From: Pectobacterium carotovorum
Lineage (GTDB): Bacteria > Pseudomonadota > Gammaproteobacteria > Enterobacterales > Enterobacteriaceae
Direction: 5' to 3'
Assembly: GCA_016415585.1 (NCBI GenBank)
Contig: CP066552.1
Coordinates: 1,426,001-1,490,000 of the forward strand
Length of the DNA stretch: 64,000 nt
The notes under the pieces are model-generated. The model saw only the letters and a program-made list of their open reading frames with translations, made no database searches and had not been told where the DNA came from. The position numbers were made by a program, and so were the translations under genes. Position 1 is the first letter of the stretch. Every line of letters starts with the position of its first letter. Below, one piece after another: positions 32,498 to 41,837 of this stretch.

Positions 32498-33165
32498 CCC
32501 AACTCCTTGTGCCATAGGTGAAACGTAATTGAGCGGATTTACCCTTCTTGCTTTGAAGTTACAGCGTGGTTAGCAGCGCTTACGTATCCTTATGACTTTT
32601 ATTATGCACCGAAAAGCGTATTGGGATTCGTTCGTTTGCTGTTTGGCTGCAACGCCAATTACTCTGGGTATAGATAAATTCTATTGCATATAGCGAAATG
32701 TTGCTTGGATAAAAGTGGTATTTTATGAAAAATATCAGTTTCTCCAGTTAAAGGTAGTCTAACACAGATTTAGGGATGGTTTCTCGCGATAAGCATTGAT
32801 AAACATGCGTAATTATTCTGATAGCATGATGTTATGGGCTGTAATGCCCTACGGCTTTCCCGTGTATTCAGCGGAATGGTTTTATCCACTAACATAAAAC
32901 CCCAGAAAATAGGGGATAAACGGTGTGTCGTTGGGTTATTCCGATGAAGTATCCATATTAGCAAGAGTTCGTGACGGCGTGACGACAGTGCCAAGCCCGA
33001 GTGATATCACTCTCGCTGCTATACCTCATCTGATTTTGTCGGCTACCGCACATTGCTGACGGACAGCGTGAATGCGCCTCGCGCATTGTTCATCTTGCTG
33101 TGCTAGTTTGTGTGGTGAATTTCTCAGTGGTTCCACTGGGTCTTTAAAATAAACGGAGATTTATC
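32498..33165. other. Intergenic region between divergent ybaL and ushA
   Basis: About 670 bp without a supported gene; fsr, present here in E. coli, is absent. It should hold both promoters. A short perfect palindrome CAGTGG-TT-CCACTG lies at 33125-33138, 28 bases upstream of the ushA ATG, in its likely 5' leader. Confidence 0.55.
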
Positions 33166-34815
33166 ATGCGCTTTTCAGTAAAAGCTCTGGGATGTGCGAT
33201 GGCGGTATCGCTCGCACTAACACCTGTAATGTCAATGGCTTGGGAAAAAGACAAAACATACGCCATCACTATTTTGCATACCAATGACCATCACGGCCAC
33301 TTTTGGTATAACGATCACGGTGAATATGGATTGGCCGCACAAAAAACGCTGGTCGATCAGATCCGTCAGGAAGTGGCGAGTAAAGGTGGCAGCGTACTGC
33401 TGCTTTCCGGTGGTGATATTAATACTGGCGTGCCTGAGTCCGATTTGCAGGATGCAGAGCCAGATTTCCGCGGTATGAACATGGTCGGCTATGATGCGAT
33501 GGCGCTCGGCAACCATGAATTTGATAATCCGCTGTCTGTCCTGCGTCAGCAGGAGAAATGGGCGAAATTCCCGCTGTTATCAGCCAATATCTACCAAAAA
33601 AGCACCAATCAGCGCTTATTTAAGCCTTATGCCTTGTTCGACAAGCAAGGTGTGAAAATCGCGGTTATCGGCCTGACAACAGACGATACGGCCAAATTAG
33701 GCAATCCTGAGTATTTTACTGATATCGAATTCCGTAATCCTTCGACAGAAGCGAAGCAGGTTGTTGAGCAATTGCGGAAGAGCGAAAAACCGGATGTGAT
33801 TATTGCCGCGACGCACATGGGGCACTATGACGACGGTAATCACGGTTCTAATGCGCCGGGTGATGTGGAAATGGCACGTAGCCTGCCTGCTGGATATCTG
33901 GACATGATTGTCGGCGGCCACTCGCAGGATCCGGTCTGTATGGCGCAGGAAAATAAAAAGCAGGTGGATTATGTGCCGGGCACACCTTGTGCACCCGATC
34001 GTCAGAACGGTACCTGGATTGTTCAGGCACATGAGTGGGGTAAATATGTTGGTCGTGCTGATTTCACATTCCGCAATGGTGAATTGAAACTTGAGCATTA
34101 CCAGCTGATTCCGATCAACCTGAAGAAAAAGGTAGAGAAAGACGGCAAAACCGAACGTGTTTTCTATACGCATGAAATTACGCAGGATTCTGACGTTATG
34201 AAAATGCTGACGCCGTTCCAGGAAAAAGGGCAGGCGCAGCTGGGCATCAAGATCGGTAGCGTGAAAGGCAAGCTAGAAGGCGATCGCAATCAGGTGCGTT
34301 TCCGTCAGACCAATCTGGCGCACGTACTGCTGTCTGCACAGCTTGAGCGTGCAGAGGCTGATTTTGCCATCATGAGTGGCGGCGGTGTACGCGACTCGAT
34401 TGAATCAGGTGATATCACCTATAAAGATGTGCTGAAGGTTCAGCCGTTTGCCAACACGCTGGTTTATGTGAATATGAAAGGCAGCGACGTCGAGAAATAT
34501 CTGGCCGTAGCCGCCAATAAAAAGGTGGATTCCGGTGCCTATGCGCAATTCCTCAACGTCAGCCTGACGGCAGACGGGCAGGGCGTGCAGAATGTGAAGA
34601 TCAAAGGCGAGCCGTTGCAGGCCGATAAAGTTTATCGCATGGCAACGCTGAACTTTAATGCGATGGGCGGGGATGGTTACCCGCGCCTTGATAACCTACC
34701 GGGCTATGTGAACACGGGTTTTGTTGATGCTGAAGTGTTGAAACAATACATCGAGAAGCACTCTCCGTTGGATGCAGAATCCTACGCGCCGAAGGGTGAA
34801 ATTGTTTATAAGTAG
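33166..34815 (+). CDS. ushA: Periplasmic UDP-sugar hydrolase / 5'-nucleotidase UshA
   Basis: UshA degrades external UDP-sugars and nucleotides so that nucleosides can be taken up. The 549-residue precursor has a Sec signal (MRFSVKALGCAMAVSLALTPVMSMA), the N-terminal metallophosphatase domain with 'ILHTNDHHGHFW', 'GGDINTG', 'GNHEFD' and 'THMGHY...GGHS', and the C-terminal substrate domain with 'QPFANTLVYVNMKG' and 'NFNAMGGDGYPRL'. The two disulfide cysteines of the family are visible in 'QDPVCMAQ...GTPCAPD'. It is monocistronic. E. coli has ybaK next; here about 11 kb of other genes intervene. Confidence 0.96.
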   Translation: MRFSVKALGCAMAVSLALTPVMSMAWEKDKTYAITILHTNDHHGHFWYNDHGEYGLAAQKTLVDQIRQEVASKGGSVLLLSGGDINTGVPESDLQDAEPDFRGMNMVGYDAMALGNHEFDNPLSVLRQQEKWAKFPLLSANIYQKSTNQRLFKPYALFDKQGVKIAVIGLTTDDTAKLGNPEYFTDIEFRNPSTEAKQVVEQLRKSEKPDVIIAATHMGHYDDGNHGSNAPGDVEMARSLPAGYLDMIVGGHSQDPVCMAQENKKQVDYVPGTPCAPDRQNGTWIVQAHEWGKYVGRADFTFRNGELKLEHYQLIPINLKKKVEKDGKTERVFYTHEITQDSDVMKMLTPFQEKGQAQLGIKIGSVKGKLEGDRNQVRFRQTNLAHVLLSAQLERAEADFAIMSGGGVRDSIESGDITYKDVLKVQPFANTLVYVNMKGSDVEKYLAVAANKKVDSGAYAQFLNVSLTADGQGVQNVKIKGEPLQADKVYRMATLNFNAMGGDGYPRLDNLPGYVNTGFVDAEVLKQYIEKHSPLDAESYAPKGEIVYK

Positions 34816-35052
34816 CTAATAATTATGGCGGTTTTTGTCTCTTTTCTGGTGGCGAAAACCGCTGTTTCTTAGGACGTAGACTGTTAAGGGGGGGGGGGAC
34901 ACATTTAAACCCTCAATAGCTCCAATAGAATGAATGTAATTTTCTGATTTAATTGATTAAATAATTTTATGTTTAGTAAAGCGCTTTAAAATAACCGATC
35001 TGCTAAATACACGATACTCCTGATGCACCCTCACTAACGGAGTAGTCGGTCT
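34816..35052. other. Intergenic region with 11-G homopolymer upstream of the first tail-fibre-like gene
   Basis: The imperfect hairpin GCGGTTTT ... AAAACCGC (about 34828-34862) is the likely ushA terminator. A run of 11 G lies at 34888-34898. From about 34974 the sequence resembles the leader of the next gene copy: GCTTTAAAATAA starts 71 bases before the ATG in both. Confidence 0.7.
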
Positions 35053-37071
35053 ATGAAAAACGTAAATATTGAAATCAACGTCTGCGGCAGCACGGGAAAA
35101 TCAACATGTGCTGTTAATCCCCCAATTCAGATCAATCCTCACACCTGCTGTCATGTGGATACGGATAATCAGTGCGAACCGCAATCTGGTGTGTCCGGAG
35201 TTTCCTCTGTATTCGGGCGTACGGGTGTCGTGACCGCTCAAGCCGGTGACTATACGGCCGATCAGATTACCGAAACGGCTACCAGAACCTTTGCCACGCC
35301 GGATGAAAAAGCGATCTGGAATGCAAAGCAGGATGCATTACTCTCAGGAGCCACTATTCGCACGCTCTTTGGGGAATCTCTGCTGGGTAGTGGTGATATT
35401 TCACCTACGCCGGCACAAATGGGCGCTGCGGCTGTGGGGCACACGCATACCACATCAGAGATTACGGACTATACACAGAAAACGAAGCAGCTCATTCATT
35501 CTTCGCTGGAAGCTGGGATGGGTGTGACGCTGAGTTATAACCCAGTGAATGAGAAAACCATTATCAGTGCAACTGGCGGTGGTTCCGGCGGCGGTTCGGG
35601 TTATATCGTCGCCGATCGTCAGGGCGCAACGGCAGGGCAAAACCACGCGTTCAGCATCCGCCCACAAAATGCGTTTAATCTCGCGGCGTATGCGCTGAAA
35701 GAAGTCGCTGGCGTAGTGAATCAGACCTATGTTGTTGACGATTTCGGCGTGTCTAGCGAAGATAACTACAACGTAACTCATGCTACTGTATTTGATAACA
35801 CATTACGTCCCTATGTCGGAAAGTTATATAACTTGGCGCAATCCGGTAATTTTTATTCGTCACCAATCAAATCAGACGGTGAAAGCATTGAAATTGATGC
35901 TGTTAATAAAACGCTGATTCCTGCGATGACAGCAAATAATAGTTCAGTTGGCTACACGGTTGACGCATCGTCCGAATATTCATCGCAATACGCAGCGTGG
36001 ACAGCATTCAACGGAACGTTAAATCGATACTGGGCATCCAAAACTGTACCAACAGTGGCTAACCCACATTGGTTGCGTATTACTATGGCAACTCCTGTAT
36101 TGATTGATACATACAGAATAACAAACGAAAACCTGAATCCTGGGCCACTCAGCCCGAAATCATGGATGTTTCAGGGGAGTAATGATGGTACAACGTGGAA
36201 TACGTTACATACGGTATCTAATGATACTCGTGATGCGAGGGGGGCGGTTCGAGAATATACGTTCACCAATAACACGCCGTATTCATCATTCCGTATTTTA
36301 ATAACCGAGCAAAATGCTGGCCCGCATGTCCAAATTGGGGAGCTTGAAATATTCCGCAGTGAGCGACTGTTGATTAACGGCAGTGATGGTAAGTGGTATT
36401 CAGCGAACAATGGGATATTAACATCGGTTCCAGCACCATCTGTGGCGGCAGATTTTTATGAGACTGGTTTTTTGTCATCTGGCGTAATACCTGAATTATC
36501 ATTGTCAGGAATACAGCCAGTAACGATTTTTTCATCAAAAAATATTGATGCAAAAGTGCTATATACACCGCATCCTCAAATTGCAATACAGAAAGCCCTA
36601 TCGAGCGCGGCGTTATGGTCACAAATCAATTCCGCCACGCTAACCGCCACGCAGACGGGTAATGGCAAAGTGCGTGTCGCCGTGACGCGGGATTTAGTGA
36701 ACTGGCACGTCTTGCGGAACGGGGCGTGGATTGATGTAGGGGCGCTGTCAGCTGATACCGCAGGTGCAACGAAACTGATTGCTGACGGCATGACACCCGC
36801 AGAGTTTGGCGGCATTACGGCGGCACAGTGGACGCAGTTGTTTTCATCCAATAACGGCGTACCGGATTCACTCGCGTTTGCGTTTGCACTTGATATCACC
36901 AATCCAGAGACAGACGTCGCGACGATTGATCGACTGGTGCTGAACGTCAACGATGCTTCCAGCTGGAAAGTGCAGTCACCTGCGGAAGTGGAAATCCGCT
37001 GGCGCACGGACAGTGTGACATTCCGCACCGTGACGGCAGGCAATTACAAACTGGCGTATCAGGTTCCGTAA
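35053..37071 (+). CDS. Tail-fibre/adhesin-like protein with F5/8 type C domain, copy 1
   Basis: This 672-residue protein has no signal peptide. In order: a cysteine-rich N terminus (Cys at about 11, 19, 32, 33, 42), a phage tail-fibre-like segment 'SVFGRTGVVTAQAGDYTADQI' (about 52-72), 'HTHTTSEITDYT' (about 131-142), a glycine hinge (about 175-183), a linker, an F5/8 type C (discoidin-like) domain (about 297-437; 'AAWTAFNGTLNRYWAS', 'NPHWLRITM', 'WMFQGSNDGTTWNTLH'), and a C-terminal beta-rich region (from about 524) nearly identical to copy 2. F5/8C domains usually bind glycans or lipids. No phage or secretion gene is adjacent. It may be a domesticated tail-fibre gene or a contact-dependent adhesin; function unknown. 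Confidence 0.75.
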   Translation: MKNVNIEINVCGSTGKSTCAVNPPIQINPHTCCHVDTDNQCEPQSGVSGVSSVFGRTGVVTAQAGDYTADQITETATRTFATPDEKAIWNAKQDALLSGATIRTLFGESLLGSGDISPTPAQMGAAAVGHTHTTSEITDYTQKTKQLIHSSLEAGMGVTLSYNPVNEKTIISATGGGSGGGSGYIVADRQGATAGQNHAFSIRPQNAFNLAAYALKEVAGVVNQTYVVDDFGVSSEDNYNVTHATVFDNTLRPYVGKLYNLAQSGNFYSSPIKSDGESIEIDAVNKTLIPAMTANNSSVGYTVDASSEYSSQYAAWTAFNGTLNRYWASKTVPTVANPHWLRITMATPVLIDTYRITNENLNPGPLSPKSWMFQGSNDGTTWNTLHTVSNDTRDARGAVREYTFTNNTPYSSFRILITEQNAGPHVQIGELEIFRSERLLINGSDGKWYSANNGILTSVPAPSVAADFYETGFLSSGVIPELSLSGIQPVTIFSSKNIDAKVLYTPHPQIAIQKALSSAALWSQINSATLTATQTGNGKVRVAVTRDLVNWHVLRNGAWIDVGALSADTAGATKLIADGMTPAEFGGITAAQWTQLFSSNNGVPDSLAFAFALDITNPETDVATIDRLVLNVNDASSWKVQSPAEVEIRWRTDSVTFRTVTAGNYKLAYQVP

Positions 37072-37094
37072 TTATTCACCCGATAACATATTCC

Positions 37095-37122
37095 AATGGC
37101 CGCGTATTTGCGGCCATTTTTG
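37095..37122 (+). terminator. Intrinsic terminator after tail-fibre-like copy 1
   Basis: Perfect stem AATGGCCGC / GCGGCCATT with loop GTATTT and a following T run, 24 bases after the stop. It separates the two copies transcriptionally. Confidence 0.9.
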
Positions 37123-37234
37123 CTTCTGTATTTTATATAAAAGGCGGCAACAGATTAGTAACGTGCTTTAAAATAATCTCTCTGGAAACTAAGTGATACT
37201 CCCCATGCCCTTTATTAACGGAGTTATCAACATA

Positions 37235-39247
37235 ATGAAAAGCGTAAATATTGAAATTAATGTCTGTGATAGTACGGGAAAATCAACATGTACCGTTTAT
37301 CCTCCTATCCAGGTTGATCCCCATACGTGCTGTCATTCTGATAACGGAGGTGGTCAAGAACCCGGAGTTTCCGGTGTTGCTTCCGTATTCGGACGGACTG
37401 GCGTTGTCACTGCACAAGTCGGCGATTATACCGCCGATCAGATTACCGAAACCGACACCAGAAAATTTGCCTCGCCGGATGAAAAAGCAATCTGGAATGC
37501 AAAACAGGATGCATTAATTTCTGGCACCACTATCCGCACGCTCTTTGGCCAGTCGTTGCTGGGCAGCGGTGATATCTCAGTGACACCAGCGCAAATGGGC
37601 GTTGCGGCCGCGGATCACACGCACACCACAGCGGACATCACCGACTACACGCAAAAAACGAAGCAGCTCATCCATTCCTCACTAGAAGCGGGGGCGGGTG
37701 TGACGCTGAGTTATAACCCGGTGAATGAGAAAACCATTATCAGCGCTGCTGGTGGTTCTGGTAGCGGCGGTTCGGGTTATATCGTCGCCGATCGTCAGGA
37801 CGCCGCTGCTGGGCAAAACCATGCGTTCAGCATTAGTCCACAAAATACATTTAATCTCGCCGCGTATGCGCTGAAAGAAGAAGCGGGGGCGGTAAATCAG
37901 GCTTACGTTGCTGATGACTTTAATGCGTCGAGTGAGTCGAATTACCAATCAACGAATGCAGTTGTTTTTGATGGCACAGTGCATGAATACACTGGTGAGA
38001 TGTTCACGCTTAATAACGACGGTGATGTTTTCTCAGCACCAGTTAGAGCAGATGGGAAGTATGTTAATATTTCCGTTGTTAAAAAATCTGTTGTTCCGAA
38101 GATGACATCAAATACAAGTCCAGTTGGATATGTCATTAGTGCTAGTGATATGTCCAGGCCTCAGTTTTTACCCTATTTTGCATTTGATAATGACAATAAT
38201 TTATCTAGTAATGAATATGATTGTTGGGGTGGGTTAAATGCTGCGACTGTAGCTAATCCTCACTGGATTAGGGTCGATCTACCAACCCCGACGACAATTT
38301 CAAGTTATAGCTTTGCTAACAGGACGGTCATTTATAATAATGGACCAAAGGACTGGGTTTTTCAGGGTTCTAATGATGGTGGTAATACTTGGGATGATTT
38401 ACACGTTGTAAATGGTGACGTCAATAATACGCTTGGTGCCGTCCGAAGTTATAACATCACCTCCTCTGGTAAATATAAAAGCTTCCGGTTGTTCGTTACT
38501 TCTGGTTGCAACAATAATAATTATTTAACATTAAAGAAATTTAATTTATTTCAGTCTGAAAAGATTTTAATTAGCAGTGGCGATAAATGGTATTCCGCGA
38601 ATAATGGCGTATTGACTGAGGTTTCCTCTGTTGATTTTGATAGTGGTTTCATTAATTCGGGCTGGGTATCAAATACATCAATTTCTGACATGCTACCAAT
38701 CAAGGTTGTTGGTAGTGCTCAAATTGATCTACGGTCGTCGTATATTCCGTATACACAAATAGCCATTCAAAAATCACTGACGTCCGGCGCGTGGTCAAAA
38801 ATCAATGCCGCAACGCTAACCGCCACGCAGACGGGCAAAGGTAAGGTGCGTGTCGCTGTGACGCGGGATCTAGTTAACTGGCATGTCTTGCGGAGCGGGG
38901 CGTGGGTTGATGTGGGGGCGCTGTCAGCCGATACCGCAGGCGCAGAAGCACTGATTGCGGACGGTATGACGCCAGCCGAGCTTGGCGGTATTACGGCGGC
39001 ACAGTGGACGGAGCTGTTTTCATCCAATAACGGCGTACCGGATTCACTCGCGTTTGCGTTTGCGCTTGATATTACCGATCCGGTGACAGACGTTGCGACG
39101 ATTGATCGTCTGGTGCTGAACGTCAACGATGCTTCCAGTTGGAAAGTGCAGTCACCCGCGGAAGTGGAAATCCGCTGGCGCACGGACAGCGTGACATTCC
39201 GCACTGCAACGGCAGGTAATTACAAACTGGCGTATCAGGTTCCGTAA
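37235..39247 (+). CDS. Tail-fibre/adhesin-like protein with F5/8 type C-like domain, copy 2
   Basis: This 670-residue paralogue lies in tandem with copy 1 and has the same architecture: cysteine-containing N terminus, 'SVFGRTGVVTAQVGDYTADQI', 'HTHTTADITDYT', glycine hinge (about 172-181), a diverged F5/8C-like module (about 294-444; 'ATVANPHWIRVDLPTP', 'WVFQGSNDGGNTWDDLH') and a C terminus from about 523 almost identical to copy 1. Residues 1-230 and 523-670 are strongly conserved between copies while 230-520 differ widely, and the middle of this copy (about 38040-38740) is visibly more AT-rich. ATG 37235 matches the copy 1 start (MKxVNIEINVC); GGAG lies 11 bases upstream. Function unknown. 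Confidence 0.75.
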   Translation: MKSVNIEINVCDSTGKSTCTVYPPIQVDPHTCCHSDNGGGQEPGVSGVASVFGRTGVVTAQVGDYTADQITETDTRKFASPDEKAIWNAKQDALISGTTIRTLFGQSLLGSGDISVTPAQMGVAAADHTHTTADITDYTQKTKQLIHSSLEAGAGVTLSYNPVNEKTIISAAGGSGSGGSGYIVADRQDAAAGQNHAFSISPQNTFNLAAYALKEEAGAVNQAYVADDFNASSESNYQSTNAVVFDGTVHEYTGEMFTLNNDGDVFSAPVRADGKYVNISVVKKSVVPKMTSNTSPVGYVISASDMSRPQFLPYFAFDNDNNLSSNEYDCWGGLNAATVANPHWIRVDLPTPTTISSYSFANRTVIYNNGPKDWVFQGSNDGGNTWDDLHVVNGDVNNTLGAVRSYNITSSGKYKSFRLFVTSGCNNNNYLTLKKFNLFQSEKILISSGDKWYSANNGVLTEVSSVDFDSGFINSGWVSNTSISDMLPIKVVGSAQIDLRSSYIPYTQIAIQKSLTSGAWSKINAATLTATQTGKGKVRVAVTRDLVNWHVLRSGAWVDVGALSADTAGAEALIADGMTPAELGGITAAQWTELFSSNNGVPDSLAFAFALDITDPVTDVATIDRLVLNVNDASSWKVQSPAEVEIRWRTDSVTFRTATAGNYKLAYQVP

Positions 39248-39272
39248 TCGCTCATCACATTAACACACTACT

Positions 39273-39299
39273 GGCCGCGAACGTCGCGGCCTTTTCGTT
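39273..39299 (+). terminator. Intrinsic terminator after tail-fibre-like copy 2
   Basis: Perfect stem GGCCGCGA / TCGCGGCC with loop ACG, followed by TTTTCGTTTT, 25 bases after the stop. Confidence 0.88.
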
Positions 39300-39442
39300 T
39301 TATACCGCCCAATTTATCCCCAGCCACTCACTGCGTCATTCTAACCGCTTAGCTCGCTATTCTGCCGCCTACCCAAATACCCGCCCCACGCGCGTACGCG
39401 ATGGCGTAATGTGCCGCCACTATTTTCCTTTATCTGAAATAC

Positions 39443-39462
39443 GCGATAACCCGCGTTATCGC
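39443..39462. promoter_or_regulatory. Inverted repeat upstream of btsT
   Basis: GCGATAAC-CCGC-GTTATCGC, 8-bp perfect arms, 77-96 bases upstream of the btsT start codon. It could be a regulator site or a leader hairpin; no regulator is assigned. Confidence 0.4.
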
Positions 39463-39538
39463 ACGACGCATTACCAGGGTTTATTTTTCTACAGCTAACA
39501 AAATCAAACGATTGTGATTTTTAATTGAAGGATGTCTT

Positions 39539-41692
39539 ATGAAGAGCAACGCCATTCTTAAACACATCCCTTGGGTGATTCTTGGAATCATCGGGGCTGC
39601 CTGCCTCGGCGTAGTTGCACTACGTCGCGGTGAGCATATTAGTGCATTATGGATTATTGTTGCTTCTGTCGCCGTTTACCTCGTGGCTTATCGATACTAC
39701 AGCCTGTATATCGCACAAAAAGTCATGCAGTTAGATCCGACCAGAGCAACCCCCGCCGTTGTGAATAACGACGGTCTTAACTATGTGCCGACGAACCGTA
39801 ACGTCCTGTTCGGGCACCACTTTGCTGCTATCGCAGGTGCGGGCCCGCTGGTTGGGCCGGTACTGGCCGCGCAGGTCGGCTACTTGCCGGGCACCTTATG
39901 GCTGCTGGGCGGCGTGGTGTTGGCGGGGGCCGTGCAGGACTTCATGGTACTGTTTATTTCGACCCGTCGTAATGGCGCGTCATTAGGCGAAATCGTTAAG
40001 AAGGAATTAGGCCCGGTACCGGGTACGATTGCGCTGTTCGGCTGCTTCCTTATCATGATCATCATTCTTGCCGTACTGGCACTGATCGTGGTGAAAGCGC
40101 TGGCAGAAAGTCCGTGGGGCGTCTTTACCGTGTGTTCTACGGTGCCGATCGCGCTGTTTATGGGCGTCTACATGCGCTTTATCCGTCCGGGTAAAGTCGG
40201 TGAAATCTCGGTGATCGGGATCGTGCTGCTGGTGCTGGCAATCTGGTTTGGTGGCGTCGTGGCACATGACCCGTACTGGGGCCCGGCGCTGACCTTCAAA
40301 GATACCACCATCACCTACACGCTGATTGGTTATGCCTTCGTGTCCGCACTGCTGCCAGTATGGTTGATTCTGGCGCCGCGTGACTATCTGGCGACCTTCC
40401 TGAAAATTGGTGTCATCGTCGGTCTGGCGATTGGTATCGTGATTCTGAATCCTGATCTGAAAATGCCGGCGGTAACGCAGTTTGTGGATGGCACCGGTCC
40501 GGTTTGGAAAGGTACGCTGTTCCCGTTCCTGTTTATTACGATTGCCTGTGGCGCGGTGTCTGGCTTCCACGCGCTGATTGCTTCCGGTACTACGCCGAAA
40601 TTGATGGCTAGCGAAAACGATGCGCGTTTCATCGGTTACGGTGCCATGCTGATGGAATCTTTTGTGGCGATCATGGCGCTGGTTGCGGCGTCTATCATTG
40701 AACCGGGTCTGTACTTCGCGATGAATACTCCGCCAGCGGCGCTGGGTATTACGATGCCGGATTTGCATCGTCTGGGCACTGCTGATGCGCCGATGATTCT
40801 GGCACAATTGCAGGACGTATCTGCCCACGCGGCGGCGACGGTTAGCTCTTGGGGCTTTGTGATTTCTCCTGAGCAGATTCTGCAAACGGCGAAAGACATT
40901 GGTGAACCTTCCGTTCTGAACCGTGCAGGCGGTGCACCTACGCTGGCTGTTGGTATCGCACACGTGTTCCACCAGATCATTCCTGGTGCCAACATGGGCT
41001 TCTGGTATCACTTCGGTATTCTGTTTGAAGCGCTGTTCATTCTGACGGCACTGGATGCGGGTACGCGTGCTGGCCGTTTCATGCTGCAAGACCTGTTGGG
41101 TAACTTCGTTCCGTTCCTGAAAAAAACCGACTCTCTGATTGCTGGTATGATCGGTACGGCGGGCTGCGTCGGCCTGTGGGGCTACCTGCTGTATCAAGGC
41201 GTGGTTGATCCACTGGGCGGCGTGAAGAGCCTGTGGCCGTTGTTCGGTATATCTAACCAGATGCTGGCTGCCGTGGCGCTGATTCTGGGTACGGTTATCC
41301 TGATTAAGATGAAACGTACGCAGTACATCTGGGTAACGCTGGTTCCGGCGATTTGGCTGCTGATCTGTACTACTTGGGCGCTGGGTCTGAAACTGTTCAG
41401 CGATAATCCTCAGTTGGAAGGCTTCTTCTACATGGCGAACATGTTCAAGGGCAAAATTGCGGAAGGCGGTGCCGATCTGAGCGCGCAGCAGATTTCGAAC
41501 ATGAACCATATCGTGACTAACAACTATACCAACGCCGGTCTGAGCATTCTGTTCCTGATCGTGGTGTACAGTATTATTGCGTACGGTATTAAAGCGGCAC
41601 TGGCTGCACGTAAAGTGGCTGAACGTACCGATCAGGAAACCCCGTATGTTCCGGTTCCTGAAGGTGGCGTTAAAGTTTCTTCCGGCCACTAA
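39539..41692 (+). CDS. btsT: Pyruvate:proton symporter BtsT (CstA family)
   Basis: BtsT is a high-affinity pyruvate importer of the peptide transporter carbon starvation (CstA) family, induced in E. coli by the BtsS/BtsR two-component system. The 717-residue polytopic protein follows E. coli BtsT along its length ('KHIPWVILGIIGA', 'GHHFAAIAGAGPLVGPVLAAQ', 'LDAGTRAGRFMLQDLLGNF') and ends 'TPYVPVPEGGVKVSSGH', which separates it from CstA. It is followed by yjiX and yjiA as in E. coli, but at a different chromosomal position, between ushA and ybaK. An intrinsic terminator lies before yjiX. Confidence 0.93.
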   Translation: MKSNAILKHIPWVILGIIGAACLGVVALRRGEHISALWIIVASVAVYLVAYRYYSLYIAQKVMQLDPTRATPAVVNNDGLNYVPTNRNVLFGHHFAAIAGAGPLVGPVLAAQVGYLPGTLWLLGGVVLAGAVQDFMVLFISTRRNGASLGEIVKKELGPVPGTIALFGCFLIMIIILAVLALIVVKALAESPWGVFTVCSTVPIALFMGVYMRFIRPGKVGEISVIGIVLLVLAIWFGGVVAHDPYWGPALTFKDTTITYTLIGYAFVSALLPVWLILAPRDYLATFLKIGVIVGLAIGIVILNPDLKMPAVTQFVDGTGPVWKGTLFPFLFITIACGAVSGFHALIASGTTPKLMASENDARFIGYGAMLMESFVAIMALVAASIIEPGLYFAMNTPPAALGITMPDLHRLGTADAPMILAQLQDVSAHAAATVSSWGFVISPEQILQTAKDIGEPSVLNRAGGAPTLAVGIAHVFHQIIPGANMGFWYHFGILFEALFILTALDAGTRAGRFMLQDLLGNFVPFLKKTDSLIAGMIGTAGCVGLWGYLLYQGVVDPLGGVKSLWPLFGISNQMLAAVALILGTVILIKMKRTQYIWVTLVPAIWLLICTTWALGLKLFSDNPQLEGFFYMANMFKGKIAEGGADLSAQQISNMNHIVTNNYTNAGLSILFLIVVYSIIAYGIKAALAARKVAERTDQETPYVPVPEGGVKVSSGH

Positions 41693-41759
41693 GTGACTCG
41701 CGCCCGTCGGATTTTGCGAGACAGCTAGCAAGGCTGAACGTGAAAGATGACGGGTACAG

Positions 41760-41800
41760 ATACCCTGTATAATGTATAACGTTATACAGGGTATTTTTTA
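41760..41800 (+). terminator. Strong intrinsic terminator between btsT and yjiX
   Basis: Thirteen-base perfect arms ATACCCTGTATAA / TTATACAGGGTAT around TGTATAACG, directly followed by TTTTTTA. It ends 28 bases before the yjiX Shine-Dalgarno. Confidence 0.9.
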
Positions 41801-41837
41801 TCTAGCCGCTATTGCAGGCGATAGTCTGGAGGTAATG

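Noticed and set aside
35053..39247. Resident prophage around the tail-fibre-like genes
   Set aside because: No integrase, terminase, capsid, portal, baseplate or lysis gene and no tRNA attachment site is visible; flanks are ushA and btsT.
40007..41731. Long minus-strand open frame (about 574 codons) antisense to btsT
   Set aside because: It is exactly opposite a well-conserved transporter gene, is rich in Arg, Gln, His and Asn as expected from antisense GC-rich codons, and has no recognisable domain.
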